Assembly (NCBI GenBank): GCA_046331625.1
Contig: JAXLQL010000040.1
Span: 1 to 52,723, forward strand
From: JAXLQL01 sp046331625
Lineage (GTDB): Bacteria; Acidobacteriota; Terriglobia; Bryobacterales; Bryobacteraceae
Direction of reading: 5' to 3'
Length of the DNA: 52,723 bases
The notes beneath the pieces were generated by a model that searched no databases, was not told where the DNA came from, and saw only the letters and a list, made by a program, of their open reading frames with translations. A program made the translations under genes and the position numbers. Positions 26,277 to 34,532 of the stretch are shown here, one piece after another (within the stretch, counting starts at the first letter, position 1; each line of letters starts with the position of its first letter).

Positions 26277-27277
26277 TCAGGGTTCGATCACGGCAAACGC
26301 GTTGAGAAAGCGATAGTCATCGACGAACCGCGGCAGGGGAGCCCGCGAAGTACTCGTCGCCACAGCAGTGATCGGAGCGAGACATCCCATTACGTGCGCG
26401 ACACCGAGCGCAAGTAGCTCAGGTTTTGCGATGACTACAACGCCAAGGGTAACGGATCTCAAAGTCGATGGCGGGCTTGGGGTGATCCACTCCCAGCACG
26501 CTTGGGCGGTACCGGAGACCAGCCGAAGTTCCACAAGCGGAACTCCTTTGTCGGTGCCAATTTCGACGGGTCCTGTCAACGGTCCGATTCGATTGATCTC
26601 GGGCCCCGCACCATTGGGATCCGTCTCGACGAGCGCGCACTGGGGGCGATTGAGGCTAGACTCTCGGTAGTCTACGTCCACGGCCGTGACGAATACTCGG
26701 AGCCCGATCGGGACCGAAGCGAATCTGACGAGAAGTCGCGTCCCTGAAATCCCCGATTGAAGGGCAGGGAGAAACTCTCGAGGCAGAGCCACAGGATCGC
26801 CCACACCAAGTTCTTCCTCTCGAGTCCGGAATACTCCCAGCGTTGTTTCGTCAAAGCGCAGGAGTAATCGGAGTGGACAGCCGTTGGGTCCCTCGAGGTC
26901 GAACTTGTCAGCATCGAGGCCCTGAGGTACACGAGCACCTCGGGGCCGCCAGCCACCAACCGTTCCTTGACCGCAGTCTTGATCTCGAATTCCGTCGGCG
27001 TCATTCCCTGCAGCATCGGGCTTGGCTGGCCCAGCCGTTTCCAAAGCATGGCCACAACGATGTCGCATTTGTCCGGACGAAGCTTAGCCGCAATGACTCC
27101 TTGGCCTCCGCCGAGGTGAGTGCCGCCGTGAAGGTTTTCCCAGCGCGTGGGGACAAGTTCCGCTCCGAGCCCTTCTTCCTGGAATCTTGCCGTGAACTCG
27201 CCGCAGATCTTTCCCACGAGGTCCCGCTCTTCGGCAACATCTCCAGGTGAGGCGATGAACACGTTGTAAGTCCGCAC
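26277..27277 (-). pseudogene. DUF4062-like N-terminus joined to the tail of a secreted protein
   Basis: From a GTG at 27277 the minus strand encodes VRTYNVFIASPGDVAEERDL and CDIVVAMLWKRLGQPSP, the pattern of the DUF4062 (TIR/SLOG-like) domain at the head of NTPase and defence-related proteins. After VLVYL (~26925) this frame becomes nonsense to its stop at 26672. A second frame continues from ~26915 to 26277 with GTRLLVRFASVPIGLRVFVT, ETDPNGAGP and APLPRFVDDYRFLN. That tail resembles the C-terminal region of large secreted acidobacterial proteins, not a DUF4062 partner. The piece is thus a truncated DUF4062 gene fused by rearrangement, plus a frameshift, to an unrelated gene end. Confidence 0.5.
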
Positions 27278-27555
27278 CGATAAGATGGTACAGCTTTTCG
27301 GGCGCGGGGGCATCGGCGGCGAGGGCCGCCTCGAGCGCGCCGGGCGATAACCGGAGCTTCGTGGTTGCGGTGGCATTACGGCTTCTGCGGAGCGTGCGCA
27401 CTTGCGGGCCGCTATCCGGAAGCGGGGTGGATCTGGTGTCCTATGGCGAAGGACCCGAGCTTTCCGTAGCAGGAGCGGACGTCAGCGCGCCACGGGTTGG
27501 CCGCGAATGGATGCGATTGCTCAGGCCCAGCAAGAGCCTACGTTCGCATCCGTTC
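27278..27555. other. Gene-free stretch before the toxin-antitoxin operon
   Basis: About 280 bases between the DUF4062 fragment and the HigB operator. An open frame on the plus strand (27361-27579) continues into the toxin but is Arg/Ser-rich with no family pattern, so I treat it as non-coding. No hairpin or repeat stands out until the palindrome at 27556. A clear -35/-10 pair for the toxin gene was not found. Confidence 0.5.
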
Positions 27556-27572
27556 GTTAGCAATGTGCTAAC
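27556..27572. promoter_or_regulatory. Perfect palindrome before higBA, likely operator
   Basis: GTTAGCA and TGCTAAC are perfect inverted repeats around ATG: the 17 bases GTTAGCAATGTGCTAAC. The site ends 7 bases before the proposed toxin start. Toxin-antitoxin operons of the HigBA type repress themselves through palindromes at this position, bound by the antitoxin helix-turn-helix. This is the expected site, though no footprint supports it. Confidence 0.6.
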
Positions 27573-27579
27573 ATGCAAT

Positions 27580-27876
27580 TTGAATGTTATCAACCGGCGG
27601 CACCTGCGAACGCTGATGCGGGATCACCCCGAAACCGCCACAGCGCTCGAGCAATGGTGGCGCACCGTGCGGCGGGCGGAATGGTCCAGCCTGACTGACT
27701 GCAGGGGGATCTATAGAACGGCTGACCAGGTTGGACGCGTGTTGATCTTCGACATTCTGGGCAACAACTACCGCCTGATCACAGTAGTCAGTTGGCGCTC
27801 CCAACGAATCTATGTGAAGGCACTGCTGACGCACAACGAATACGAGAGGAACCTATGGTACAAGTGGGCCTACTAG
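27580..27876 (+). CDS. higB: HigB-family mRNA interferase toxin
   Basis: A 98-residue protein matching the HigB_toxin family (PF09907). It begins NVINRRHLRTLMRDHP, continues with ALEQWWRTVRRAEWSS, the strand RVLIFDILGNNYRLITVVSW, and the C-terminal IYVKALLTHNEYER that carries the conserved basic and aromatic residues. The family cleaves mRNA on the ribosome. The start is TTG at 27580, preferred because family members begin at this point; a GTG at 27565 is in frame but inside the palindrome. The antitoxin gene overlaps the toxin end by 22 bases, giving the toxin-first order normal for higBA. Confidence 0.8.
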   Translation: MNVINRRHLRTLMRDHPETATALEQWWRTVRRAEWSSLTDCRGIYRTADQVGRVLIFDILGNNYRLITVVSWRSQRIYVKALLTHNEYERNLWYKWAY

Positions 27877-28271
27877 ACGAGAAGAAGTACGGGCGGCTGG
27901 TGGCGCAGTACCGGCCGCGACTGATCCAGTCAGACGCCGAGTTTGACCGCTTGTCCGCCGAACTCGAGCGCCTGGACAGCAAAGAAGATCGCCAGGGCTT
28001 GGAGCCGGAAGAGGCTGAGTTGCAGGCATTGCTGGCTCATCTCGTGACCGAGTACGAGGACCGGACAGTGGCAAATCCAGACGATGCACCGCTCGATACG
28101 CTGAAGCACATCATGGAGCAAAAGGGGCTGCGTGCGGTGGATTTGCTGGACGTATTCGGATCGCGCGCCGTGGCGAGTCAAGTGCTGAACGGTCGAAGGG
28201 AAATCAGCAAAGCGCATGCGCGGAAGCTGGCGGAGCGGTTCAAGCTTTCGGTGGCGGCATTTATCGGGTAG
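27855..28271 (+). CDS. higA: HigA-family antitoxin with C-terminal helix-turn-helix
   Basis: A 138-residue protein. The N-terminal half is charged and helical (EFDRLSAELERLDSKED), as in antitoxins that wrap the toxin. The C-terminal ~65 residues form a Cro/C1-type helix-turn-helix: LDTLKHIMEQKGLRAVDLL, then SRAVASQVLNGRREIS and KLAERFKLSVAAFIG. The ATG at 27855 is chosen because GAGAGG stands just before it; an upstream in-frame ATG at 27792 lies inside the toxin gene. The protein should bind the palindrome at 27556-27572 and neutralise HigB. Confidence 0.82.
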   Translation: MVQVGLLDEKKYGRLVAQYRPRLIQSDAEFDRLSAELERLDSKEDRQGLEPEEAELQALLAHLVTEYEDRTVANPDDAPLDTLKHIMEQKGLRAVDLLDVFGSRAVASQVLNGRREISKAHARKLAERFKLSVAAFIG

Positions 28272-28275
28272 CCGC

Positions 28276-29805
28276 CTACTGCAGGTCGAGCATCACGACC
28301 GATTTCGCGGGCAACGTGACCTGCAACTGGCCGCCCGCGATCCGCGCACCGGTGAACGAAGCGGGCGCAATGGCGGAAGGTTGCTCGAAGGTGTTCTTGG
28401 CATCCATGGCGGAGGCGGTGATGATGCGACCGCTGACGCGCGCTGAAGCGGCGCCTTCGATGCGCGCGGAAACGGTGATGGTGCGGTCCGGATCGGCGTT
28501 CGCGAGACCCACATGGATCGCACCCGTGCTATCACGCACCGCGGAAGCGCTCACCGCAGGCATGGTCCACTCGTCTTGGTTGTACCAGGGCGACTGTAGC
28601 TCAATGGGCAGGCTCGTCGCGTCCTGATAAACCTTGTAGAGATCGAAGACGTGATACGTGGGCGTTAGCACCATCTTGTCGTCACGAGTGAAGATCATCG
28701 CCTGCAGCACATTGACCATCTGCGCGATGTTGGCGATCTTCACGCGTTCGGCGTACTTGACGAAGATGTTGAAGTTGATGGCGGCGATCACGGCGTCGCG
28801 TAGCGTGTTCTGTTGTTGCAGGAAGCCGGGGTTGGTGCCGGGCTCGGGATCGTACCACGTGCCCCACTCGTCGACGCCGAGCCAGACGCGCTTGGCGGGG
28901 TCGTACTTGTCCATGATGGCGCTGTGCTTGGCGATGTACTCGTCCATCTTGAGCGTGGCCGCGATGGTTCTGGCCCAGTCGCTTTTGTCGAAGCCGTAGG
29001 CCAGACCCTTCTTGCGCCACGTGCCGGGCAGCGTGTAGTAGTGGAGGCCGATGCCGTCGAACCGGTTGCCGGCGTCGCGCATCATGACTTCGGTCCAGTT
29101 GTAGTTGGCGTCGGAAGGTCCGCTGGCCATCTTGAGAATCTTCACGCCGGCGGGCGCCTTGACGAAGGTGGAGTAACGGCGCGTGACATCGGCCGCATAC
29201 TCGGCGCGCATGTTTCCGCCGCAGCCCCACAGCTCGTTGCCGAGTCCGAAATACGGTAGCTTCCACGGAGCTTTGCGCCCGTTGGCGGCGCGCTCGTCCG
29301 CGAGCGATCCAGCGGGCGACGTCATGTACTCCACCCACTCGGCCATCTCGCGTGGGGAGCCATCGCCGACGTTGCCGCTCACATACGCCTCGGCGCCGAC
29401 CAGTTCGGCGAACTCCATGAACTCATGCGTGCCGAAACTGTTGGGCTCCGTTACGCCGCCCCAGTGCGTGTTGATCTTGACGGGACGCTTGGCGCGCGGA
29501 CCGACTCCTTCACGCCAATAGTATTCGTCGGCGAAGCAGCCACCGGGCCAGCGAATGACGGGGACCTTCAGGTTCCGCAGCGCCTGGAGCACGTCATTGC
29601 GATAGCCGCGCGTGTTGGGAATCTTCGAGTCCTCGCCGACCCAGACGCCGCCATAGATGCCGTAGCCGAGATGCTCGGCGAATTGGCCGAAGAGTTGGCG
29701 GTTGACGCGAGGTCCGGGTTGGGCGGCGCGGATGGTGAGGGTAGCGGAAGGATCTTGGGCGAAGGCGATGGCGCAGAAAGCGAGCAAGGCAACGTGGCGG
29801 CGCAT
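28276..29805 (-). CDS. Exported alpha-L-arabinofuranosidase, GH51
   Basis: A 509-residue enzyme with a signal peptide (MRRHVALLAFCAIAFAQ). The catalytic TIM barrel contains NRQLFGQFAEHLGYGIYGGV near the start, VIRWPGGCFADEYYW, the acid/base E191 in GLGNELWGCGG and the nucleophile E313 in GVDEWGTWY. A C-terminal beta-sandwich follows from about residue 400. The pattern is that of GH51 arabinofuranosidases, which remove arabinose from arabinan or arabinoxylan. The gene is convergent with higA (4 bases between the ends) and stands alone, with no sugar-transport gene beside it. The arsenic operon on the same strand ends 31 bases upstream of its start. Confidence 0.92.
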   Translation of the reverse strand: MRRHVALLAFCAIAFAQDPSATLTIRAAQPGPRVNRQLFGQFAEHLGYGIYGGVWVGEDSKIPNTRGYRNDVLQALRNLKVPVIRWPGGCFADEYYWREGVGPRAKRPVKINTHWGGVTEPNSFGTHEFMEFAELVGAEAYVSGNVGDGSPREMAEWVEYMTSPAGSLADERAANGRKAPWKLPYFGLGNELWGCGGNMRAEYAADVTRRYSTFVKAPAGVKILKMASGPSDANYNWTEVMMRDAGNRFDGIGLHYYTLPGTWRKKGLAYGFDKSDWARTIAATLKMDEYIAKHSAIMDKYDPAKRVWLGVDEWGTWYDPEPGTNPGFLQQQNTLRDAVIAAINFNIFVKYAERVKIANIAQMVNVLQAMIFTRDDKMVLTPTYHVFDLYKVYQDATSLPIELQSPWYNQDEWTMPAVSASAVRDSTGAIHVGLANADPDRTITVSARIEGAASARVSGRIITASAMDAKNTFEQPSAIAPASFTGARIAGGQLQVTLPAKSVVMLDLQ

Positions 29806-29836
29806 GGAACCAATGCTAACAAGGCGCCAATCGGGA

Positions 29837-30247
29837 TCATCCGTTGGGGAATGTCTCGAGGTAGGAGCGGAGTTGGTCGCGCACGCGGCGGAATGCGTTC
29901 ATGCGCTCATGCTCGGGCGCCGCGGCCGGGTCTTCGAAGCTGCGGTGCAGCCGATTCGTGTGGCCCGGATAGACGGGGCAGGCTTCGTTCGCGTTGTCAC
30001 AGACCGTCAGGACGTAGTCGAAAGCAGTCTGTGCGAACTCATCCACGCTCTTGGAGCGGTGGCCGGAAATATCGATCCCGATTTCGCGCATCACGGCGAT
30101 CGCTTCCTCGCGGACAACGGTCGGCTTAGTGCCCGCGCTCTCCACCAGGAACCGATCGCCGGCGTAATGGCGCAGCAATCCCTCGGCCATCTGACTGCGT
30201 GCCGAGTTGGCAGTGCACAGGATCAGGACTCGCTTCTTCGCGGTCAC
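29837..30247 (-). CDS. arsC: Arsenate reductase, thioredoxin-coupled (LMW-PTP fold)
   Basis: A 136-residue protein of the low-molecular-weight phosphatase fold. The P-loop is C11-TANSARS, and the second and third redox cysteines are C83 and C90 (TVCDNANEACPVYPG); in Bacillus ArsC they are 10, 82 and 89. It reduces arsenate to arsenite through a Cys relay that thioredoxin resets. It is the third gene of the arsR-arsM-arsC operon, 34 bases after arsM, so arsenite made here can be methylated by ArsM. ATG at 30247. Confidence 0.92.
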   Translation of the reverse strand: MTAKKRVLILCTANSARSQMAEGLLRHYAGDRFLVESAGTKPTVVREEAIAVMREIGIDISGHRSKSVDEFAQTAFDYVLTVCDNANEACPVYPGHTNRLHRSFEDPAAAPEHERMNAFRRVRDQLRSYLETFPNG

Positions 30248-30281
30248 TGGCCGCCTCCGTCGTGATTGAAGGTTGCGGTGG

Positions 30282-31133
30282 TCACGCGCAGCATCCCGGA
30301 GCGCAACAGGAGGCCTTGGGTTTGGTTGCGCGAACGAAGGCGCTCATGAATTTGCCTTCCACCTGGGGAGCAATCGCATCGACGTCGATGCCCTCGGTGG
30401 TCAAGAACGCCCGAGCGTCCTCGATGTCGTAGACGCGCGTGGGTTCGAGATCGATATTCTCGAATCCCGCCTTGGCGAGCTTGGCGATGTAGTCGGAATC
30501 TTTCAGCGCTCCCGCAATGCATCCAACCCACAAGAGCATGTGTTGGCGCACCTGCTCGGGAACATCGCCGCGCACGACGACATCGGAAACGGCGAAGCGT
30601 CCACCCGGCTTGAGCACGCGGAAGGCTTCCCGGAGAACGCGATCTTTGTCGGCGCTGAGGTTGATGACGCAATTGCTGATGATCACGTCGACGCTCGAAT
30701 CGGGAAGGGGAATGTTCTCGATCTCTCCCTTCAAGAACTCGGCGTTGCCGATGCCGGCGCGCTCCTGATTCTTCCGCGCGAGCGCCAACATGTCATCGGT
30801 CATGTCGAGACCGTAGGCTTTTCCGGTTGGACTGACGCGTTTGGCACTGAGGAGGACGTCGATACCGCCGCCGCTGCCGAGATCCAAAACCGTTTCCCCG
30901 GGCTCGAGCCTGGCGAGCGCGGTCGGGTTGCCGCAGCCCAGAGACGCGAGTACCGCTTCCTCCGGCAGGCCCGATTTCTGAGCCTCGTCATAGAGGTTGA
31001 CGGTGATCGGGTCAACCTCGGCGCCGCAGCATGCGCTGGCGCCACAACAGGAATTTCCCTGTCCTTCGGTGACGCGCCGAGCGGCGGCTCCATACTTCTC
31101 CTGAACGGCATCCTTGATGGTTTGCGTGCTCAT
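30282..31133 (-). CDS. arsM: Arsenite S-adenosylmethionine methyltransferase
   Basis: A 283-residue protein. The N-terminus has vicinal Cys pairs (C29-C30, C35-C36). The Rossmann SAM site is VLDLGSGGGIDVLLSAKRV, and the arsenite-binding cysteines C155 (SNCVINL) and C205 (WVGCIAGAL) are both present, the set needed in ArsM. The C-terminal ~60 residues form the usual ArsM extension and end in CCAPGCCA, a Cys tail. The enzyme methylates As(III) to mono-, di- and trimethyl forms. ATG at 31133, 9 bases after the arsR stop codon, so it is co-transcribed with arsR. Confidence 0.93.
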   Translation of the reverse strand: MSTQTIKDAVQEKYGAAARRVTEGQGNSCCGASACCGAEVDPITVNLYDEAQKSGLPEEAVLASLGCGNPTALARLEPGETVLDLGSGGGIDVLLSAKRVSPTGKAYGLDMTDDMLALARKNQERAGIGNAEFLKGEIENIPLPDSSVDVIISNCVINLSADKDRVLREAFRVLKPGGRFAVSDVVVRGDVPEQVRQHMLLWVGCIAGALKDSDYIAKLAKAGFENIDLEPTRVYDIEDARAFLTTEGIDVDAIAPQVEGKFMSAFVRATKPKASCCAPGCCA

Positions 31134-31142
31134 TCGTTTCTC

Positions 31143-31484
31143 CTATTTGCAACAGACGATCTTCTGGGGTTCGATGGCTTTGTTTCGGGTGCAGCATTCG
31201 GCGTAAAGAAACCCGAGGAGTTCCTCGAGCCCCTTCGTGTTGGCCGAGTACCAAAGGTAGGTGCCTTCGCGGCGCACACTGACAAGCTCTTCGTTCTTGA
31301 GCTTTTCAAGATGATGTGACAGTGTCGACGAGGGGATCTCGAGCTCGGCGCCGATATCGCCGACCACCAGGCCGTCAGGATGAGCGGAAAGCAGGAGGCG
31401 CATGATACGGAGCCGGGGCTCTGTGCCCATGGCGGCGAGCATGTCGGCGTATCGGGCGACGTTTTCCTGTGTGGATCGGGGCAT
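31143..31484 (-). CDS. arsR: ArsR-family metalloregulator
   Basis: A 113-residue winged-helix protein: EPRLRIMRLLLSAHPDGLVV, recognition helix SSTLSHHLEKLKNEELV and wing RREGTYLWYSAN. The classical alpha-3 ELCVCDL metal site is absent. Instead two vicinal Cys pairs close the protein, C97-C98 and C111-C112, as in ArsR proteins that bind As(III) near the C-terminus. It heads arsR-arsM-arsC and very likely represses the operon through the palindrome at 31496-31519. GAAAGG lies 4 bases before the ATG at 31484. Confidence 0.92.
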   Translation of the reverse strand: MPRSTQENVARYADMLAAMGTEPRLRIMRLLLSAHPDGLVVGDIGAELEIPSSTLSHHLEKLKNEELVSVRREGTYLWYSANTKGLEELLGFLYAECCTRNKAIEPQKIVCCK

Positions 31485-31495
31485 GTTGCCTTTCT

Positions 31496-31519
31496 ATATT
31501 TCGATAGTAATAGAAATAT
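31496..31519. promoter_or_regulatory. ArsR-type operator
   Basis: ATATTTC (31496-31502) and GAAATAT (31513-31519) are a perfect 7-base inverted repeat around 10 bases. AT-rich, well-spaced arms overlapping the -10 box directly before arsR are the normal ArsR operator arrangement, and the site stands out in this high-GC DNA. Confidence 0.65.
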
Positions 31520-31532
31520 GGAAGCAAGTCAA
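31504..31532 (-). promoter_or_regulatory. Predicted sigma-70 promoter of arsR-arsM-arsC
   Basis: On the minus strand TTGACT (31532-31527) and TACTAT (31509-31504) are 17 bases apart, a near-consensus pair. The transcription start would fall near 31497, about 13 bases before the arsR ATG. The -10 box lies inside the operator palindrome. Confidence 0.7.
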
Positions 31533-31583
31533 TAGGGGCCGGCGGAAAAACGAAGCGGCGGCGGGGTCGATGGGGGGCGGTGG

Positions 31584-32324
31584 TCAGAACTCGCGCCCGA
31601 GCCGGTAGGCGCGGTCGAGGTACTGGCCAATCGTCTTCTCGTCTGCACCGTGTACCGCGTAGAAGTACACGTGCTCGACGGACTTGACGCCGGGGTAGAG
31701 CAGACCCCATTCGTCGATTGTCTTCGTCATGGCATCGCGGATTCCGGCGTCATAAGCGCGCTGATCGAAGATCGTCGGCTGGATGATCAGCGCCTTCTCG
31801 TGCTCGAGAAGCGGGAGCCGGCCATTGATGTCACCGCGCCAGGCTTCAGCGGTGAGCCCGAATGCGAATCCGAGCGTGAATACGCGTTCGATCCAACCTT
31901 TCAACATCGCGGGGAATCCGACGAAGTACACAGGAGCGATGAATGCCAGAGCCTGAGCATTGGCCACCTTTTGCTGCTGCACCGCGACATCCTTCGGCCG
32001 GTAACGCTGCTGCAACAGCCTAATGATGCCCCGGCTATCCAGATCGCCGATGAGGCGGTTCACGGCGAAACGGCGGAGTGGCCCGCGAGCGCCTTCCAGC
32101 ATCCGCTCCCGGAGGTTCATTTTGGCGATGATGTCGTCGGGAGCGTCCGGGTCCATCCAGTTCGGATTGTCGCGCTCGCGCAAGACAGGGTCGAAGCCGA
32201 TCGCGTACAGATCCACAATCTCATTCGTATGCCCTGCGTCCTTCAGCCCGGCATCGAATCTTTCCAGCACTGACCGGCAGAAGGACCGTTGTCCTGGGTG
32301 AGCGAAGATGGTGAGGACTTTCAT
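31584..32324 (-). CDS. NAD(P)H quinone reductase-like flavodoxin-fold protein
   Basis: A 246-residue protein of the NQO/flavodoxin_2 group. The flavin phosphate loop AHPGQRSFCRSVLERF follows the first strand MKVLTIF, NEIVDLYAIGFDPVL is the second strand region, and FIAPVYFVGFPAMLKGWIERVF is the conserved FMN/FAD contact. The ATG at 32324 begins exactly at the first strand; the longer frame upstream has no family similarity. Length is normal. It lies 100 bases upstream of arsR on the same strand, but the arsR promoter lies between, so it is probably a separate unit. Quinone or azo-compound reduction is the family role; the substrate is unknown. Confidence 0.82.
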   Translation of the reverse strand: MKVLTIFAHPGQRSFCRSVLERFDAGLKDAGHTNEIVDLYAIGFDPVLRERDNPNWMDPDAPDDIIAKMNLRERMLEGARGPLRRFAVNRLIGDLDSRGIIRLLQQRYRPKDVAVQQQKVANAQALAFIAPVYFVGFPAMLKGWIERVFTLGFAFGLTAEAWRGDINGRLPLLEHEKALIIQPTIFDQRAYDAGIRDAMTKTIDEWGLLYPGVKSVEHVYFYAVHGADEKTIGQYLDRAYRLGREF

Positions 32325-32470
32325 GGTTTGCAGTGGGCGCTTGTGCGAAGCAGTCTGTTTCCGGTCATCATGACACAACGAGCTCGCGATGAAAGCCTCA
32401 ACGCAATTGGGGGCAGACGCAATTGGGGGATGGTGACGACTCAACTGGCCGTGGTAGCATTCGGCGAGCC

Positions 32471-34501
32471 ATGCTTCGCGGACTTTCTCTGGCTCTGGCA
32501 ACCGCCGCTGCAGCGCTTGCTCAGACACCGAATATCAAGGATGCCATTTCCTGCCCGAACTCTCCAGACGGCCGCCAACCCTACCGGGTATCCACTAATA
32601 CCGGCGGCAATCTTCGCAAGGTGGTTCTGACAGGAACCAACGCCATCTGTAACGACGGCTCGCCTGCCGTGATGTACGTGAGCGCGGCACGGCCCGGCGC
32701 CACCGAACCGGATGGACCGTCGGCCAACCGTTGGATCATTCACTTTTCGGGCGGGAGCCACTGCACCGACTTCGAAGAATGCGCCACGCGCTGGTGCGGC
32801 ATCGGCCAGTGGGAAGGCACTCTGATGACTACGGCTTTCGAAGGCCCCACCAAAGCGACGGAAGGCCTGCTGGGTAGGAACGCGATCAACCGGCTCGGTG
32901 ACCGCAATATCGTGCAACTCAAATATTGTTCCTCGGATAACTGGCAAGGGCGGAAGTCGAACGTGGTGCTCCAGAGCGATGACGGCAAGAAGTCGTTCAG
33001 TCTGCATTTCCAGGGCGCCAACATCGTGGACGCCGCGCTCACCGCGCTCGAACAGGGCGTGAGCGGGCTGCCGAAACTGACTGACGCCACTGACGTGCTG
33101 ATCAGCGGCGACTCCGGCGGCGCCAAGGGCGCGCGGCAACACACCGACCGCATCGCCGCCCGGCTCAAGGCCGCGAACCCGAACGTCCGCGTGCGCGCGC
33201 AGTATGAAGCTTCATTCGGTCCGGACTTCAACGGCAAGCAAGGCTTCCCGGCGGGCGACCCGCGAGATCCGATCTACGCCGACCGCACCGCCGAATTCAA
33301 TCGCGTGGAGGTCGGCCAGCAGAACGCCGTGCTCGACGAGTCGTGCCTGTCGGCCCACCCTACGGCGCAGTATCTGTGCGCTGACGATTCCTACCTCGAG
33401 GCCAACCACGTCACTACGCCGTTTTTCCAGATCCAGGATTTGCAGGATCGCCTGCTGCTCAGCGGTCTCAAAGAGAGCGGCGCCACGATGACTTCCGCCG
33501 CGGTCGGGCAACTGATGTTTGACCAAATGACAGCGCTTTCGAACGCGCGAAGCACGGCGCTCGAGAAAGCGGCGTTCACCGCCAACCCCGGCGTTGTGGG
33601 CCGGCTCTGCGGCTATCACGTCACTTACGGGAACGACGATGAGTTTCTCGGCAAGATCATTCGCTCCGGCCCGAACGCTCCGGCCTATAGCTACTACGAG
33701 CTGCTCTGGAATTGGATGACGGGCGCGTCGCCGAGCGTCGTGATCGCGCCTCGCCCGCCTACCACTCCCGCCACGCCAGTGCTCGATTCGATCTGCAACG
33801 CCAAGGCTCCCACGGCGCCTCCCGCGGCTGCATTGGCAACGGCTTCGAGCGCCAGTTACGACTTCAAAAGCGCGGTGGCGCCAGAATCGATCGCAGTGAC
33901 TTTCGGTTCAAACCTCTCCTCGCAGACGGCCACGGCGAGCACGCCCAATTGGCCCACGACGCTCGGCGGCGTCCAGATCAACGTCACGGATTCCCGCGGA
34001 GTCAGCCGCCCGGCTCCGCTCTACTTCGTCTCACCCGGGCAGGTGCTGTATCTCATCCCTGCGGGGACCGCTTCCGGCGAAGCAACGGTGGCGATCGGGT
34101 CACAGCGCGCTACGGTGCAAGTGGCAGCCGTTGCTCCGGGCATTTACAGCGCGAGCCAGACCGGCAAAGGGACGGCCGCGGCCACTTACATTCGCATTCC
34201 TGCGCGCGGCACGCGCACCGATGCGGTCTTGACCGAGGCAGGCATCCCCGCTGTGGCTGGCGACCAGGTTTATTTGATTCTTTACGGAACCGGGATGCGC
34301 GGCGGTTCGGCCACCGCGACGGTGGGCGATGTGAATGTGCCCGTGGCCGGTCCGGTCGCGCAGGGTCAATATGCGGGGCTCGACCAGATCAATCTGGGTC
34401 CGCTGCCGAGCCGGGTTGGTTTGGGGTTGAAGGAGATCGTGATTCGTCAGGGGGACGCGCTAGCGAACATCACCACGGTATTGCTGCACCCGGCGCAGTG
34501 A
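32471..34501 (+). CDS. Secreted pectinacetylesterase/Notum-like esterase with C-terminal beta domain
   Basis: A 676-residue secreted protein. After a signal peptide (MLRGLSLALATAAAALAQ), residues ~35-430 match the pectinacetylesterase/Notum group: WIIHFSGGSHCTDFEEC at the oxyanion region and the nucleophile S215 in SGDSGGAKG. Residues ~455-676 are a separate module (SAVAPESIAVTFGSNL, PLYFVSPGQVLYLIPAGTA, LILYGTGMRGG), a beta domain repeated in many secreted acidobacterial proteins. Proteins of this type remove acetyl groups from pectin, but the bacterial substrate is not established. The ATG at 32471 is chosen for the signal peptide. The gene is divergent from the quinone reductase gene. Confidence 0.65.
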   Translation: MLRGLSLALATAAAALAQTPNIKDAISCPNSPDGRQPYRVSTNTGGNLRKVVLTGTNAICNDGSPAVMYVSAARPGATEPDGPSANRWIIHFSGGSHCTDFEECATRWCGIGQWEGTLMTTAFEGPTKATEGLLGRNAINRLGDRNIVQLKYCSSDNWQGRKSNVVLQSDDGKKSFSLHFQGANIVDAALTALEQGVSGLPKLTDATDVLISGDSGGAKGARQHTDRIAARLKAANPNVRVRAQYEASFGPDFNGKQGFPAGDPRDPIYADRTAEFNRVEVGQQNAVLDESCLSAHPTAQYLCADDSYLEANHVTTPFFQIQDLQDRLLLSGLKESGATMTSAAVGQLMFDQMTALSNARSTALEKAAFTANPGVVGRLCGYHVTYGNDDEFLGKIIRSGPNAPAYSYYELLWNWMTGASPSVVIAPRPPTTPATPVLDSICNAKAPTAPPAAALATASSASYDFKSAVAPESIAVTFGSNLSSQTATASTPNWPTTLGGVQINVTDSRGVSRPAPLYFVSPGQVLYLIPAGTASGEATVAIGSQRATVQVAAVAPGIYSASQTGKGTAAATYIRIPARGTRTDAVLTEAGIPAVAGDQVYLILYGTGMRGGSATATVGDVNVPVAGPVAQGQYAGLDQINLGPLPSRVGLGLKEIVIRQGDALANITTVLLHPAQ

Positions 34502-34532
34502 TCGCGGGCACGGCATACTGAGAAGGATGGAC

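Noticed and set aside
27361..27579. Extension of HigB by 73 residues at its N-terminus
   Set aside because: The stretch is unlike protein, spans the operator palindrome, and HigB family members begin at the proposed TTG start.
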